From an uncultured Megasphaera sp. (lineage in GTDB: Bacteria > Bacillota > Negativicutes > Veillonellales > Megasphaeraceae), in NCBI GenBank assembly GCA_900540735.1, contig UQHB01000012.1, positions 1-64,000 on the forward strand: DNA of 64,000 nucleotides. Direction: 5' to 3'. The number at the start of each line of letters is the position of its first letter. Positions within the stretch are counted from its first letter, which is position 1. The notes under the pieces are model-generated. The model searched no databases. It saw only the letters and a program-made list of their open reading frames with translations, and was not told the DNA's origin. Positions 8,041-17,088 of this stretch are shown piece after piece. A program made the translations under genes and the position numbers.

Positions 8041-10026
8041 TTATTCTTTATGGTCTGTTTCTGTTGTATCTTTTGTTTCCGGAATGGGATTGCCCCACGG
8101 GCTAGTCGTTACCGTTTCTTGCGGTGTATCGGCTGCCGCTTTAGCAGTTGCGGCCCCTTCTTCTGGAGAAGCTTCAGCCGGAGCTGCATCGTCTGCTGCC
8201 GGAACGGCTTGTTCCACCGGTTTCGGTGCATCTAAGGTACCGTATTTGACGAGGTTATCCACTTGCTGATGATTAATCGTTTCCACTTCCATCAAGGCTT
8301 TCGCCATAGCTTGGAGGGCATCCATGTGTTCACTGAGCATGCGGAGTACATCAGCATAGGCTTCCGAAACCATATCGTGCATTTCTTTATCGATTAATTC
8401 AGCTACGCCTTCGCCGTAGTTTCGTTCATGGCCGAGGTTCTTACCGAGGAAGACTTGTTCTTGCTGTTCCCCAAAGACCATAGGCCCTAATTTCGGGCTC
8501 ATGCCGAGGCGGGTAATCATTTGCCGTACAATACGGGTTACGCTCTGAAGGTCGCCAGATGCGCCGCTGCTGATTTCTTTGAAGACTAATTCTTCAGCAG
8601 CACGGCCGCCTAAAGCTACGCGGATTTGCGCTAAGTAGTACGACTTCGTTTCGTATGACCGGTCTTCTTCCGGTAGCATCATTGTATAGCCACCAGCACG
8701 GCCACGCGGAATAATTGTGACTTTGTGGACTGGGTCAGCATCAGGCAGTAAGTACGCAATGAGCGCATGGCCTGATTCGTGGACAGCAGTCAGCCGTTTT
8801 TCTTTATCACTAATAATATGGCTGCGCCGTTCTGGGCCAAAGCAAACTTTTTCGCTCGCTTCTTCCAGTTCCGGCATGTTAATGACTTTTTTGTTTTCCC
8901 GTGCTGCTAAGAGAGCCGCTTCGTTGAGAAGGTTCCCTAAGTCAGCGCCGGTAAAGCCCGGTGTCTTCTTGGCAATAATATCGAGGTCCACATCTTTACC
9001 GAGCGGTTTGCCTTTAGCATGGACTTCGAGGATAGCCCGACGGCCGCGAAGGTCTGGACGGTCGACTGTAATCTGACGGTCAAAACGTCCTGGACGAAGC
9101 AAGGCCGGGTCGAGAATATCCGGACGGTTCGTCGCAGCAATAGTAATAATCCCTTCGTTAGCACCAAAACCATCCATTTCAACGAGGAGCTGGTTCAAGG
9201 TCTGTTCGCGTTCATCGTGCCCACCGCCGAGGCCTGCACCACGTTGACGGCCGACGGCATCGATTTCATCGATGAAGACGATGCACGGTGCATTTTTCTT
9301 GGCCTGCGAGAAAAGGTCACGCACACGGGAAGCACCGACACCGACGAACATTTCGACGAAGTCAGAACCACTGATACTAAAGAACGGCACGCCTGCTTCA
9401 CCGGCTACAGCACGGGCCAGCAAGGTTTTCCCTGTCCCAGGAGGGCCAAATAATAAGACGCCTTTTGGAATTTTTGCGCCAATATTATTGTATTTACTCG
9501 GATTACGCAAGAATTCGACAATTTCTGCCAATTCTTCTTTAGCTTCATCTTCACCGGCAACGTCTTTGAAGGATACTTTGATTTTCCCTTCACCATGCAT
9601 TTTAGCATGGCTCTTGCCGAAATTCATCACTCTGCCGCCACCGCCTTGGGTTTGCTGCATAATAAAGAACCATACGCCGATTAAAATCAAAATCGGTAAA
9701 ATCGAGCTCAACAAGCTCATCCACCACGACGGTTGTTCTGGTGGTTTGGCAATGACGTTGACTTCAGCGTCACGCAAGGCCGGCATCAAAGCCTCATCAG
9801 TCGGCGCATAGGATGTGAAAGACGTGCCATCTTTTAACTGCCCGACAATGGCATGGTCTGCCGTAATTTGTACGGCTTCGACTTTCTTCTGTTGTACTTG
9901 CGCCATAAAGTTGGTATACGAAATTTCAGACTTATCCGACTTATTGGTCGTAAAAGCATCTATAATCGATACGGCAACAATAATAATCAGTAAGTATAAA
10001 CTTACATTCCGAACGAATTTACTCAA
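8041..10026 (-). CDS. ftsH: ATP-dependent zinc metalloprotease FtsH
   Basis: Membrane-anchored AAA+ protease that degrades misfolded membrane proteins and short-lived regulators. It has an N-terminal membrane segment, a periplasmic domain, a second membrane segment near residue 105 ('SILPILILIGVWFFIM'), Walker A 'GPPGTGKT' near 195, the AAA second region of homology ('ATNRPDILDPALLRPGRFD') and the zinc site 'HESGH' near 415. The C-terminal 60 residues are Ala/Glu/Pro-rich and variable. I place the start at the TTG at 10026, because AAAGGAG lies 7 nt before it; the GTG at 10044 would overlap that ribosome site. Last gene of the divIC-to-ftsH cluster. Confidence 0.95.
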   Translation of the reverse strand: MSKFVRNVSLYLLIIIVAVSIIDAFTTNKSDKSEISYTNFMAQVQQKKVEAVQITADHAIVGQLKDGTSFTSYAPTDEALMPALRDAEVNVIAKPPEQPSWWMSLLSSILPILILIGVWFFIMQQTQGGGGRVMNFGKSHAKMHGEGKIKVSFKDVAGEDEAKEELAEIVEFLRNPSKYNNIGAKIPKGVLLFGPPGTGKTLLARAVAGEAGVPFFSISGSDFVEMFVGVGASRVRDLFSQAKKNAPCIVFIDEIDAVGRQRGAGLGGGHDEREQTLNQLLVEMDGFGANEGIITIAATNRPDILDPALLRPGRFDRQITVDRPDLRGRRAILEVHAKGKPLGKDVDLDIIAKKTPGFTGADLGNLLNEAALLAARENKKVINMPELEEASEKVCFGPERRSHIISDKEKRLTAVHESGHALIAYLLPDADPVHKVTIIPRGRAGGYTMMLPEEDRSYETKSYYLAQIRVALGGRAAEELVFKEISSGASGDLQSVTRIVRQMITRLGMSPKLGPMVFGEQQEQVFLGKNLGHERNYGEGVAELIDKEMHDMVSEAYADVLRMLSEHMDALQAMAKALMEVETINHQQVDNLVKYGTLDAPKPVEQAVPAADDAAPAEASPEEGAATAKAAADTPQETVTTSPWGNPIPETKDTTETDHKE

Positions 10027-10190
10027 AATACTGCTCCTTTCCACTGAATCTATTTTAAGTGGTCTAGCTCTACTTAATGCACTCTTATCTTACCACACTT
10101 CGGGCAAAGCAACAATAACATTTACGGAAAAATAAATTAAATATATACACATATACAGTAAGAAAACCCTCTACGTAAAATCTTGTTTAC

Positions 10191-10727
10191 CTACTTGTAT
10201 ACTTCTTCTTTCAAGATACCAATATACGGCAAGTTGCGGTACCGTCCGGCATAATCGAGGCCATAGCCGACGACGAAGGCATCAGGGATTTCAAAACCAT
10301 TATAATCTACAGGAACGTCGATGAGACGGCGCGACGGTTTGCTGAGAAGTGTTGCTAATTTAACAGACGCAGCACCGCGTTTTTCGAGCATAGGCATGAG
10401 ATTGCTGAGCGTAATGCCCGTATCGATAATGTCTTCGACGATGAGGACGTGTTTGCCTGTGACGTCGCTATCGAGGTCTTTGTGAATTGTCACTTGACCG
10501 GACGATTTCGACGAAGCACCGTAGCTGGAACAGCTCATGAAATCGAAACAAACCGGGCCGTCAATGGCACGGGCTAAGTCCGTGTAAAAGGTTACAGCAC
10601 CTTTTAAGATGCCGCACATCAAAATCGTTTCGCCAGCATAATCCGCCGTAATTTGTGCGCCTAACTCCCGGACTCGCTGGGCAATTTGTTCTTCTGTAAA
10701 TAAAATGTCTTGTACATCCTTATGCAT
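10191..10727 (-). CDS. hpt: Hypoxanthine phosphoribosyltransferase
   Basis: Salvages hypoxanthine and guanine to IMP and GMP using PRPP. The 178-residue length is usual. The PRPP loop is 'VLIVEDIIDTGITL' near residue 95, and the C-terminal 'DAFVVGYGLDYAGRYRNLP' matches the family's purine-contact region. The ATG follows AAGGAGGACTACTC. Its start overlaps the tilS end by 8 nt, which fits the tilS-hpt-ftsH order typical of Firmicutes. Confidence 0.95.
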   Translation of the reverse strand: MHKDVQDILFTEEQIAQRVRELGAQITADYAGETILMCGILKGAVTFYTDLARAIDGPVCFDFMSCSSYGASSKSSGQVTIHKDLDSDVTGKHVLIVEDIIDTGITLSNLMPMLEKRGAASVKLATLLSKPSRRLIDVPVDYNGFEIPDAFVVGYGLDYAGRYRNLPYIGILKEEVYK

Positions 10728-12093
10728 GAGTAGTCCTCCTTGAAATAGTCCCTACGAGAAAATGGTTCGTTCCTGCCGTTACGCCGTATGGTGTACTGAC
10801 GGCATGGCCGCAAAGCCACACCACTGTCGCACCGGCAGCTAGAAGGGGCATTGTCTTTCGTAGAGATGCTGGTATTTTCTGGTCAATCAAATATTTTTTG
10901 AGCTTTTTTCGTCCTCCCGGCAGGATTAGGACATCGCCAGGTTGACGATACCGCAGCGATACCGGAAAAGCAAGGCTGTCGCCATCGAAGACGACTTGGC
11001 CGCTCTGCAATGTCGGCTTCGTCGTTGTAACCGTCAAGGTGAGGACATAGTCATCTAAGACATAAGTCCCCGGCCCGGTCACGGCGACCGGTGCAGCCTG
11101 CACCGTTGGCATTGCCTTTGTCATCGCTGTAATAATACATACTGTATCACAAGTCCTATAGGCCTGCCAATAGCGAGAATGAAATTGTTTTCCTTTTTCT
11201 TTATCTACTAAGGCTCGCACGGTCTCAATATAATGGAAAGGTATATTCGCTTCTGTGTGCGTAACCTCAGCAATAGCCAGTCGTAAGACGCGCCGCACGA
11301 GGCCTACAGGCAAAGTCTGGAGCCAATCTACCCGTAAGGCAACGCCCTTGTCGAGGTGTTGTCTCTGCGCCCGATAGAGGCTCTTTGCCTCTCCATCTAT
11401 CACATCATCGTCTCCTTGCGCCAGGACAGCCAAACGATTTAAATCACTGACAATGGCTGGATTATACTGCTGTAAAAAAGGCAGTACATCTAAGCGCAGC
11501 TTATTGCGCAAGAAGAGCCGTTCGTCATTCGTTTCGTCATGACACGGTTGGAGATTTTTTGCGGCTATGTACGATTCAATGTCGCGCCGGGTCACACAGA
11601 GAAAAGGACGAATAATCGCCCCTGTCCGCGGGCGCATACCGCCTAAGCCATGGAGGCCGCTGCCTCTCAGGAGATGGAGCAGTACCGTTTCGGCTTGGTC
11701 ATCTTGATGATGGGCTACAGCAATGGCATTCGATTCATATGCCGCAGCAATTTCCTGAAAGATATCATACCGCCCATTGCGCCCGGCCGTTTCTATAGAA
11801 AGATGTCCTTTCTTCGCTACAGCAGCAACGTCGATTTTCTTGCCTATAAACTGGCATTGCCGCCGTACTGCTTCGCAGCGAACTCGTTCTATTTCGTCAT
11901 CTGCTGCCTGCCGCAGGCCATGATGGACGTAGACCACGACGAGTGTCAACTCCCATGTCTGCCGCAGCTCCCCTAAAACATCTAAGAGTGCCAGCGAATC
12001 AGGGCCGCCGGAACAACCAACGACGACCGTATCGCCCTTGTGCAGTAAGCCTTCACCTTGGCAAAAGGCTGCGACCCTTTTGACTAGGTCCAT
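10720..12093 (-). CDS. tilS: tRNA(Ile)-lysidine synthase
   Basis: Converts C34 of the CAU-anticodon tRNA-Ile to lysidine so that it reads AUA. The 457-residue, two-domain form has the N-type ATP-pyrophosphatase loop 'GCSGGPDSLALLD' near residue 28, followed by the helical domain and the C-terminal domain ('YRQPGDVLILPGGRKKLKKY' near 375). It overlaps gppA upstream and hpt downstream, so translation is probably coupled. Confidence 0.94.
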   Translation of the reverse strand: MDLVKRVAAFCQGEGLLHKGDTVVVGCSGGPDSLALLDVLGELRQTWELTLVVVYVHHGLRQAADDEIERVRCEAVRRQCQFIGKKIDVAAVAKKGHLSIETAGRNGRYDIFQEIAAAYESNAIAVAHHQDDQAETVLLHLLRGSGLHGLGGMRPRTGAIIRPFLCVTRRDIESYIAAKNLQPCHDETNDERLFLRNKLRLDVLPFLQQYNPAIVSDLNRLAVLAQGDDDVIDGEAKSLYRAQRQHLDKGVALRVDWLQTLPVGLVRRVLRLAIAEVTHTEANIPFHYIETVRALVDKEKGKQFHSRYWQAYRTCDTVCIITAMTKAMPTVQAAPVAVTGPGTYVLDDYVLTLTVTTTKPTLQSGQVVFDGDSLAFPVSLRYRQPGDVLILPGGRKKLKKYLIDQKIPASLRKTMPLLAAGATVVWLCGHAVSTPYGVTAGTNHFLVGTISRRTTHA

Positions 12094-13016
12094 GCATTGC
12101 CATCTCCTACACGGCTGGCAGCATCATAAAAGGCATGTTTGTAGAAGACGCCTTCCATGGAGTCCCGTTCACTTACACGGAGCGACGGCTGGCCATAGTA
12201 CTCTAAGAACGACCAGGCAATGACGAGGCCCGGCAAGATAATGTCACTACGCTTGACCTGCAAGCCCGGCACGTGCTGCCGTTCTTCCGGTGTCATTTGC
12301 TGCATCTTCTGAATCCACCCTTCGATGGTTTCTTTTGTAATGACGTAGCATTCTACTTTTTTCGGGTCATAAGGGTCAAGCTTTTGGTCCATAGCGGCAA
12401 CCGTCGTCAGTGTCCCGGCCACGCCAATGACTACATCGGGCTGTACGGGCACAGGCAATAAGGTCTGCAAACAATGGTCTTTCATGGCTTCAATATCGTC
12501 CATCGTCCACGTCGGCTGTTTCGTCAGCCGCACAGCCCCTAAGGGATAACTATGGGACCAAAGGACTTCGCCGCCTTTACCGAGAGCCAGTTCACTGCTG
12601 CCGCCGCCAATATCTAAGACAGCTGCTGTCACGTTAGCAGGCAAGGCCGACGCAGCACCGCAAAAGCTCAATGCCGCTTCTTCGGCACCGGGAATACAAC
12701 GGCAATGCCAGCCATAACGAGCACGGATTTCTGCTAAAAAGGCCTGCCCATCGACGGCTTCGCGGACAGCACTGGTCGCAATGGCACAGACGTGCATATC
12801 ACGCAGCTCTTTGCTCCATCTATCCATGGCCGCAAAAGACGCTTCCATCCCTTCAGGCCACAAGTGGTGCGTTTCATCCATGTGGTTCCCAAGCTTTGTG
12901 GTCGCCAAGGTTTTGCCCGAAAGCTTCCATATCCCAAACGCATCTTGCGTCCCTGTCATGAGACGGAGCGAATTAGAGCCTATATCAATCACTGCATACG
13001 GTGTTTCTCGTTTCAT
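12084..13016 (-). CDS. ppx: Exopolyphosphatase / pppGpp phosphohydrolase family protein
   Basis: Member of the Ppx/GppA family of the ASKHA superfamily. It hydrolyses polyphosphate or pppGpp; sequence alone does not settle which. The 310-residue short form has 'DIGSNSLRLMTG' at 11-22 and 'VLDIGGGSSELALG' near 135, both nucleotide/phosphate-binding loops. The C-terminal HD domain of longer family members is missing, as in other short Ppx proteins. It overlaps tilS by 10 nt. Confidence 0.88.
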   Translation of the reverse strand: MKRETPYAVIDIGSNSLRLMTGTQDAFGIWKLSGKTLATTKLGNHMDETHHLWPEGMEASFAAMDRWSKELRDMHVCAIATSAVREAVDGQAFLAEIRARYGWHCRCIPGAEEAALSFCGAASALPANVTAAVLDIGGGSSELALGKGGEVLWSHSYPLGAVRLTKQPTWTMDDIEAMKDHCLQTLLPVPVQPDVVIGVAGTLTTVAAMDQKLDPYDPKKVECYVITKETIEGWIQKMQQMTPEERQHVPGLQVKRSDIILPGLVIAWSFLEYYGQPSLRVSERDSMEGVFYKHAFYDAASRVGDGNAWT

Positions 13017-13054
13017 GCCAACACTCCTTCAACGAGTAGTACAGAGTATAAAAC

Positions 13055-13084
13055 AAAAAGAGCATTCCCTCAGGAACACTCTTT
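13055..13084 (-). terminator. Terminator after the S1-domain gene
   Basis: Arms AAAGAG-TTCC and GGAA-CTCTTT around CTCA, with five A before the left arm (T tract on the minus strand). It lies between the S1 gene and ppx and would reduce read-through between them. Confidence 0.75.
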
Positions 13085-13114
13085 CCTAGCCTGTTTGATT
13101 CCGAGAATACTAAA

Positions 13115-13585
13115 TCAATCAGCATGACGGGCGCCACGGCCGCCACGTTTGGATTCGGTATTGCGTTTTAAATCCGTCAGGCGTTCATCACTATCCTTCA
13201 GGAATTTGCTCAGCCGGTCTTCAAAAGACATGGACGAGCTGGAACGGCGGCTGGCATCAAAGCCATTGCCCGAACGGAAATCGCGTTTCGGACGGAATTC
13301 CGACCGTTGCCGAAATTCATGCTTCGGACGAAATTCTTTCTTTTCCGGAGCTGCCTGAGTCTGCTTAATGGATAAGCCAATTTTGCCTTTATCATCAATA
13401 GCTAAGACTTTGACATTGACTTTATCTTGGACTTTCAAAAAATCATGGACATCTTTTACGTACTCATTAGCGACTTCGGAAATATGGACGAGCCCTACTT
13501 TTTTGTCTGGAAGTTCTACGAACGCGCCAAATTTAGTAATCCCCGTAACGGTACCTTCGAGCACACTGCCTACTTCAATTGTCAT
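13115..13585 (-). CDS. S1 RNA-binding domain protein
   Basis: A 156-residue protein with one S1 domain in residues 3-72 ('GSVLEGTVTGITKFGAFVEL', 'GLVHISEVA', 'VKVLAIDDKGKIGLSIKQ'). A strongly basic tail of about 80 residues follows, rich in Arg, Phe and Ser with a repeated 'EFRxK/RxxF' pattern. Such one-domain S1 proteins (YabR/general stress protein 13 type) sit near divIC in many Firmicutes and bind RNA or ribosomes. The exact target is unknown. Confidence 0.85.
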   Translation of the reverse strand: MTIEVGSVLEGTVTGITKFGAFVELPDKKVGLVHISEVANEYVKDVHDFLKVQDKVNVKVLAIDDKGKIGLSIKQTQAAPEKKEFRPKHEFRQRSEFRPKRDFRSGNGFDASRRSSSSMSFEDRLSKFLKDSDERLTDLKRNTESKRGGRGARHAD

Positions 13586-13698
13586 GCTGCTTCATGATCC
13601 TCCTTGTATTCTATCAGCATTACTGATAAGCGTATACTGACATTATACCTACAATTACTGAAAAATTCAATTGGAAATTGAGAGAATTCTTGTGCCTT

Positions 13699-13998
13699 TT
13701 ATCGTTTATACGGAATCTCACCCGGTTTGACCAGGCCAAACTGCTGCCGCGCTTCTTCGGCCACTTCGGTCGAGCTCATGAGCTGGTCCTTGCGCTGCGT
13801 CAAGAGGTCCTGTTCCTTTTGCAATTCTGCTTCTTGCTGCAAGGTCTGTTCCATATCGAGATGGAGCACCCATAATTCATAGCCTTTATCAACCAAAATA
13901 ATAGAACCTACAAAAAGCATAATGACGACGACCATTTGATACACACTTAAGCCTTCCCGTCGCTTCCGCCGCCGTTTCTGTCCTTCCTGTACCGTCAT
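13699..13998 (-). CDS. divIC: Septum formation initiator, DivIC/FtsB family
   Basis: A 99-residue bitopic cell-division protein. A short basic N-terminus ('RRRKRRE') is followed by one membrane segment (about 20-42) and a coiled coil rich in Gln/Glu/Leu (about 48-75), then the short 'ARQQFGLVKPGEIPYKR' motif typical of FtsB/DivIC. The ATG at 13998 follows AAGGGAGTAATACAG, so I reject the upstream extension. It heads the S1-ppx-tilS-hpt-ftsH cluster, as in other Firmicutes. Confidence 0.9.
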   Translation of the reverse strand: MTVQEGQKRRRKRREGLSVYQMVVVIMLFVGSIILVDKGYELWVLHLDMEQTLQQEAELQKEQDLLTQRKDQLMSSTEVAEEARQQFGLVKPGEIPYKR

Positions 13999-14092
13999 CT
14001 GTATTACTCCCTTACGTACTACCATGAATATTGTATATCCTTAGTATACCTTGATTTTACAACAAGATAAAGAGTAATTTTCACTTCATCCC

Positions 14093-14121
14093 TTTAAAAA
14101 TAAGAAATAGTTATATATAAT
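14093..14121 (+). promoter_or_regulatory. Sigma-A-type promoter for the GlcD-type gene
   Basis: TTTAAA, a 17-nt spacer and a perfect TATAAT (14116-14121) lie 43 nt before the ATG at 14165. The ribosome site is GGGGGA. Confidence 0.6.
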
Positions 14122-14164
14122 GAAAGATGTTATAGAATTCTAGTTACTATTGGGGGAATAGTCT

Positions 14165-15568
14165 ATGAAATACGAAGAAATTACACCAGAAATCATTGCG
14201 ACTTTAACGGATATTGTCGGCCCAAAAGGCATTGTCACGGACAAAGATGCCATGCAGCCGTACTCACACGATGAAGTGACCGACCCGGCATACCATCACA
14301 TGCCTGATGCGGTCATCTTCCCGACGACGGCCCAGCAAGTAAGCCAAATCGTGACCTTAGCGAATGAACATCACTTCCCAATCATTCCGCGCGGTGCCGG
14401 TACAGGCCTGGCGTGCGGTGCTGTCCCGACCTACGGCGGTGTCGTCGTCTCCACAGAAAAGATGAATAAAATCATTGAAATCAACGAAGATGCCTTGTAT
14501 GCCGTCGTCGAACCAGGCGTACTCACGTCAGATTTGCAAGACGCAGCATCGGCGAAAGGTTTATTCTATGCTGGCGACCCATGCAGCAGCGGCTCGTGCT
14601 TCATTGGCGGTAACATTGCCACAAACGCCGGCGGCAACCGCGCTGTCAAATACGGCACGACGCGCCATCAAGTCTATTCTGTAGAAATCGTCAATCCTAC
14701 AGGCCACATCGTTACCCTCGGCACGCGCCTGAAAAAACAGTCCACAGGGTACTGCTTAGACCAGCTCATTATCGGCTCTGAAGGGACTCTCGGCATCATT
14801 ACGAAAGCAACAGTCAAACTCTTGCCGAAACCGAAATACGCCCTCGATTTACTGGCCATTTTTGATGACCGCGAACACGCTATCGGCATTGTCAACAAAG
14901 TCTTAAAAGCAGGCATTACGCCGACGTGCGTCGAATTCATGGACAATGTCACCATTAAGTCCGTCGAAAAATACTTGCACGAAAAACTCCAAGGCAGTGA
15001 CCACGGCAACTACATCATCATCGAAGTCGAAGGCATTAACGAAGACGACCTAGATGATAAAGCAGTCCAGCTCGACGAACTTTGCTCGGCAAATGGCGCA
15101 ACGGACGTACTCGTTGCCGACCACGACAAGATTTGGGCAGCTCGTAAATCCTTCGCTGAAGCAGTCCGCGCGGAAACGCTCATTGTCGACAAAGAAGACG
15201 TTGTCGTCCCAGTCGATAAAGAAGCACAACTCCTCGATTTCATTTTAAAACAAGCCAAAAAATACAATCTCGTCACCCGTATTGCCAGCCATGCCGGTGA
15301 CGGCAACATTCACCTCAATATCTTAAAGAATGAAGATGCGACGTACGAAGACTGGGATGCTCGCGTGAAAGCGAACCAGCAAGAACTGTACACCTATATT
15401 TACCAGCTCGGCGGCCGTCTCTCTGGGGAACACGGCATTGGCTTTAAACGGAAACACTTAATGGAACAATTTACCAATCCGGACGAACTGGACATGATGA
15501 AAGCCATTAAAAAAGCCCTCGACCCGAACGATATTTTAAATCCCGGCAAAATCTTTGACCTGGACTAA
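14165..15568 (+). CDS. FAD-linked oxidase, GlcD / D-lactate dehydrogenase type
   Basis: A 467-residue flavoprotein of the VAO/PCMH family that oxidises a 2-hydroxyacid, most likely D-lactate or glycolate. The FAD-binding half shows 'PRGAGTGLACGAVP' near residue 79, 'GDPCSSGSCFIGGNIATNAGG' split over about 138-158, and 'IGSEGTLGIITKA' near 204. The C-terminal substrate domain ends with 'LSGEHGIGFKRK' near 420 and 'DPNDILNPGKIF'. No etfAB or iron-sulfur partner lies next to it, so the electron acceptor (Etf in lactate-fermenting anaerobes) must be encoded elsewhere. A close paralog is at 48727-50127. Confidence 0.88.
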   Translation: MKYEEITPEIIATLTDIVGPKGIVTDKDAMQPYSHDEVTDPAYHHMPDAVIFPTTAQQVSQIVTLANEHHFPIIPRGAGTGLACGAVPTYGGVVVSTEKMNKIIEINEDALYAVVEPGVLTSDLQDAASAKGLFYAGDPCSSGSCFIGGNIATNAGGNRAVKYGTTRHQVYSVEIVNPTGHIVTLGTRLKKQSTGYCLDQLIIGSEGTLGIITKATVKLLPKPKYALDLLAIFDDREHAIGIVNKVLKAGITPTCVEFMDNVTIKSVEKYLHEKLQGSDHGNYIIIEVEGINEDDLDDKAVQLDELCSANGATDVLVADHDKIWAARKSFAEAVRAETLIVDKEDVVVPVDKEAQLLDFILKQAKKYNLVTRIASHAGDGNIHLNILKNEDATYEDWDARVKANQQELYTYIYQLGGRLSGEHGIGFKRKHLMEQFTNPDELDMMKAIKKALDPNDILNPGKIFDLD

Positions 15569-15583
15569 GTACTTTTTGGGTAC

Positions 15584-15612
15584 TTGCCAAAGGAACCAAT
15601 GTTGTGTATAAT
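15584..15612 (+). promoter_or_regulatory. Promoter of the FMN riboswitch-ribBA unit
   Basis: TTGCCA (15584-15589), a 17-nt spacer and TATAAT (15607-15612) lie about 20 nt before the riboswitch aptamer. The match to the sigma-A consensus is 5/6 and 6/6. Confidence 0.8.
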
Positions 15613-15630
15613 GAGGTTCGTAATTACATA

Positions 15631-15754
15631 ATCTTCAGGGCAGGGTGTAATTCCCGATCGGCGGTATAGTCCGCGAACGCCTCGGCGTAGGAGCTAATGC
15701 TCGTGATTTGGTGCAATTCCAAAACCGACAGTATAGTCTGGATGGAAGAAGATG
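15631..15754 (+). ncRNA. FMN riboswitch (RFN element)
   Basis: The conserved RFN segments appear in order: CTTCAGGGCAGGGTG, ATTCCCGATCGGCGGTA, a variable arm (CGCCTCGGCG / GAGCTAATGCTC), TTTGGTGCAATTCCAAAACCG and ending GATGGAAGAAGAT. It binds FMN and controls the ribBA gene downstream through the terminator at 15791-15823. Confidence 0.96.
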
Positions 15755-15790
15755 CGTACGCGCTCATTTTAGTGTGCAAAAAATGACTAC

Positions 15791-15823
15791 AAAGCCCTGA
15801 CTCGTCATGCGTCAGGGCTTTTT
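15791..15823 (+). terminator. Riboswitch-controlled terminator upstream of ribBA
   Basis: The stem AAAGCCCTGAC / GTCAGGGCTTT with a nine-base loop is followed by five T. It lies between aptamer and ribBA start codon, so it is the expression platform: FMN binding should favour this hairpin and stop transcription. Confidence 0.88.
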
Positions 15824-15845
15824 ATATGAGGAGGATACCTTTATT

Positions 15846-17066
15846 ATGGAAACAGAAAAGAAAAATACGTTCAACACCATTGAAGAAGCCTTAGAAGACC
15901 TTCAAGCTGGTAAACCGATTATTTGTACAGATGACCCGGACCGCGAAAACGAAGGGGATTTTATCTGTGCTGCCCAATACTGCACGACAGAAATTATGAA
16001 TCTCATGGCAACCGAAGGCAAAGGCCTCGTCTGCATGCCTGTGTCCATCGAATATGCTCATAAATTGAACTTAATGCCGATGGTCACAGAAAACACAGAT
16101 AACCATGAAACGGCCTTCACCGTCTCCATTGACCACGTCGATACAACGACAGGCATTTCTGCGGTAGAACGTGCCTTGACTGCACGGAAAGCTACAGAAG
16201 AATCGGCTCGTCCTGAAGACTTCCGCCGTCCTGGCCACATGTTCCCGTTAATCGCTAAAAAAGGCGGCGTTCTCGTCCGCAACGGCCACACCGAAGCTAC
16301 CGTTGATTTGCTCCGCTTAGCAGGCCTCAAACAAGTCGGTCTGTGCTGTGAAATCATGGCCGAAGACGGGACCATGATGAAAACGACGCAGCTCTGCGAA
16401 TTAGCTAAAAAATTAGGCCTGAAAATCATTACGGTCCATGACCTGCAAAACTACTGCCGCCGTCATGACAAACACGTCATCCGTGAAGCAGTCGCAAAAA
16501 TGCCGACGAAATTCGGTGAATTCAACATTTATGGCTACATCAACGATTTAACAGGCGAACACCACGTAGCCCTCGTAAAAGGCGAAATTGGCGACGGCAA
16601 AAACCTCCTCTGCCGTGTTCACTCCGAATGCCTGACAGGCGATGTCTTTGGCTCGCAGCGTTGCGATTGCGGTGAACAACTCGCAGCGGCTATGACGCAA
16701 ATCAACAAAGAAGGGCGTGGTGTCCTCCTCTACATGCGCCAAGAAGGGCGCGGCATTGGCCTCATTAATAAACTCAAAGCCTATGTCCTCCAAGAACAAG
16801 GATACGATACAGTCGAAGCCAACGAAAAACTCGGCTTTGCCCCGGACCTTCGTGAATACTGGATCGGCGCGCAAATCCTCCAGGACATTGGTGCTAAAGA
16901 AATCCGCCTCCTCACGAATAACCCTGAAAAAATCTACGGTCTCGAAGGATTTGGCGTAGAAATCGTCGAACGCGTGCCTATCGAAATGAAACCGCAGAAA
17001 TACGATGAATTTTATTTGGAAACGAAAAAAGAAAAAATGGGCCATATTCTCCCCCATTTACACTAA
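15846..17066 (+). CDS. ribBA: Bifunctional riboflavin synthesis protein RibBA
   Basis: Carries two early steps of riboflavin synthesis: 3,4-dihydroxy-2-butanone 4-phosphate synthase (N-terminal half, 'DDPDRENEGDF' near 27, 'RPGHMFPLIA' near 126) and GTP cyclohydrolase II (C-terminal half, zinc site 'SECLTGDVFGSQRCDCGEQL' near 258, 'MRQEGRGIGL' near 297). The 406-residue length is usual. The ATG at 15846 follows GAGGAGG; the longer frame would start inside the riboswitch terminator. Unlike the ribDEBAH operons of many Firmicutes, ribBA stands alone here. Confidence 0.97.
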   Translation: METEKKNTFNTIEEALEDLQAGKPIICTDDPDRENEGDFICAAQYCTTEIMNLMATEGKGLVCMPVSIEYAHKLNLMPMVTENTDNHETAFTVSIDHVDTTTGISAVERALTARKATEESARPEDFRRPGHMFPLIAKKGGVLVRNGHTEATVDLLRLAGLKQVGLCCEIMAEDGTMMKTTQLCELAKKLGLKIITVHDLQNYCRRHDKHVIREAVAKMPTKFGEFNIYGYINDLTGEHHVALVKGEIGDGKNLLCRVHSECLTGDVFGSQRCDCGEQLAAAMTQINKEGRGVLLYMRQEGRGIGLINKLKAYVLQEQGYDTVEANEKLGFAPDLREYWIGAQILQDIGAKEIRLLTNNPEKIYGLEGFGVEIVERVPIEMKPQKYDEFYLETKKEKMGHILPHLH

Positions 17067-17088
17067 ATTATAATTTTTTATCATTCAC

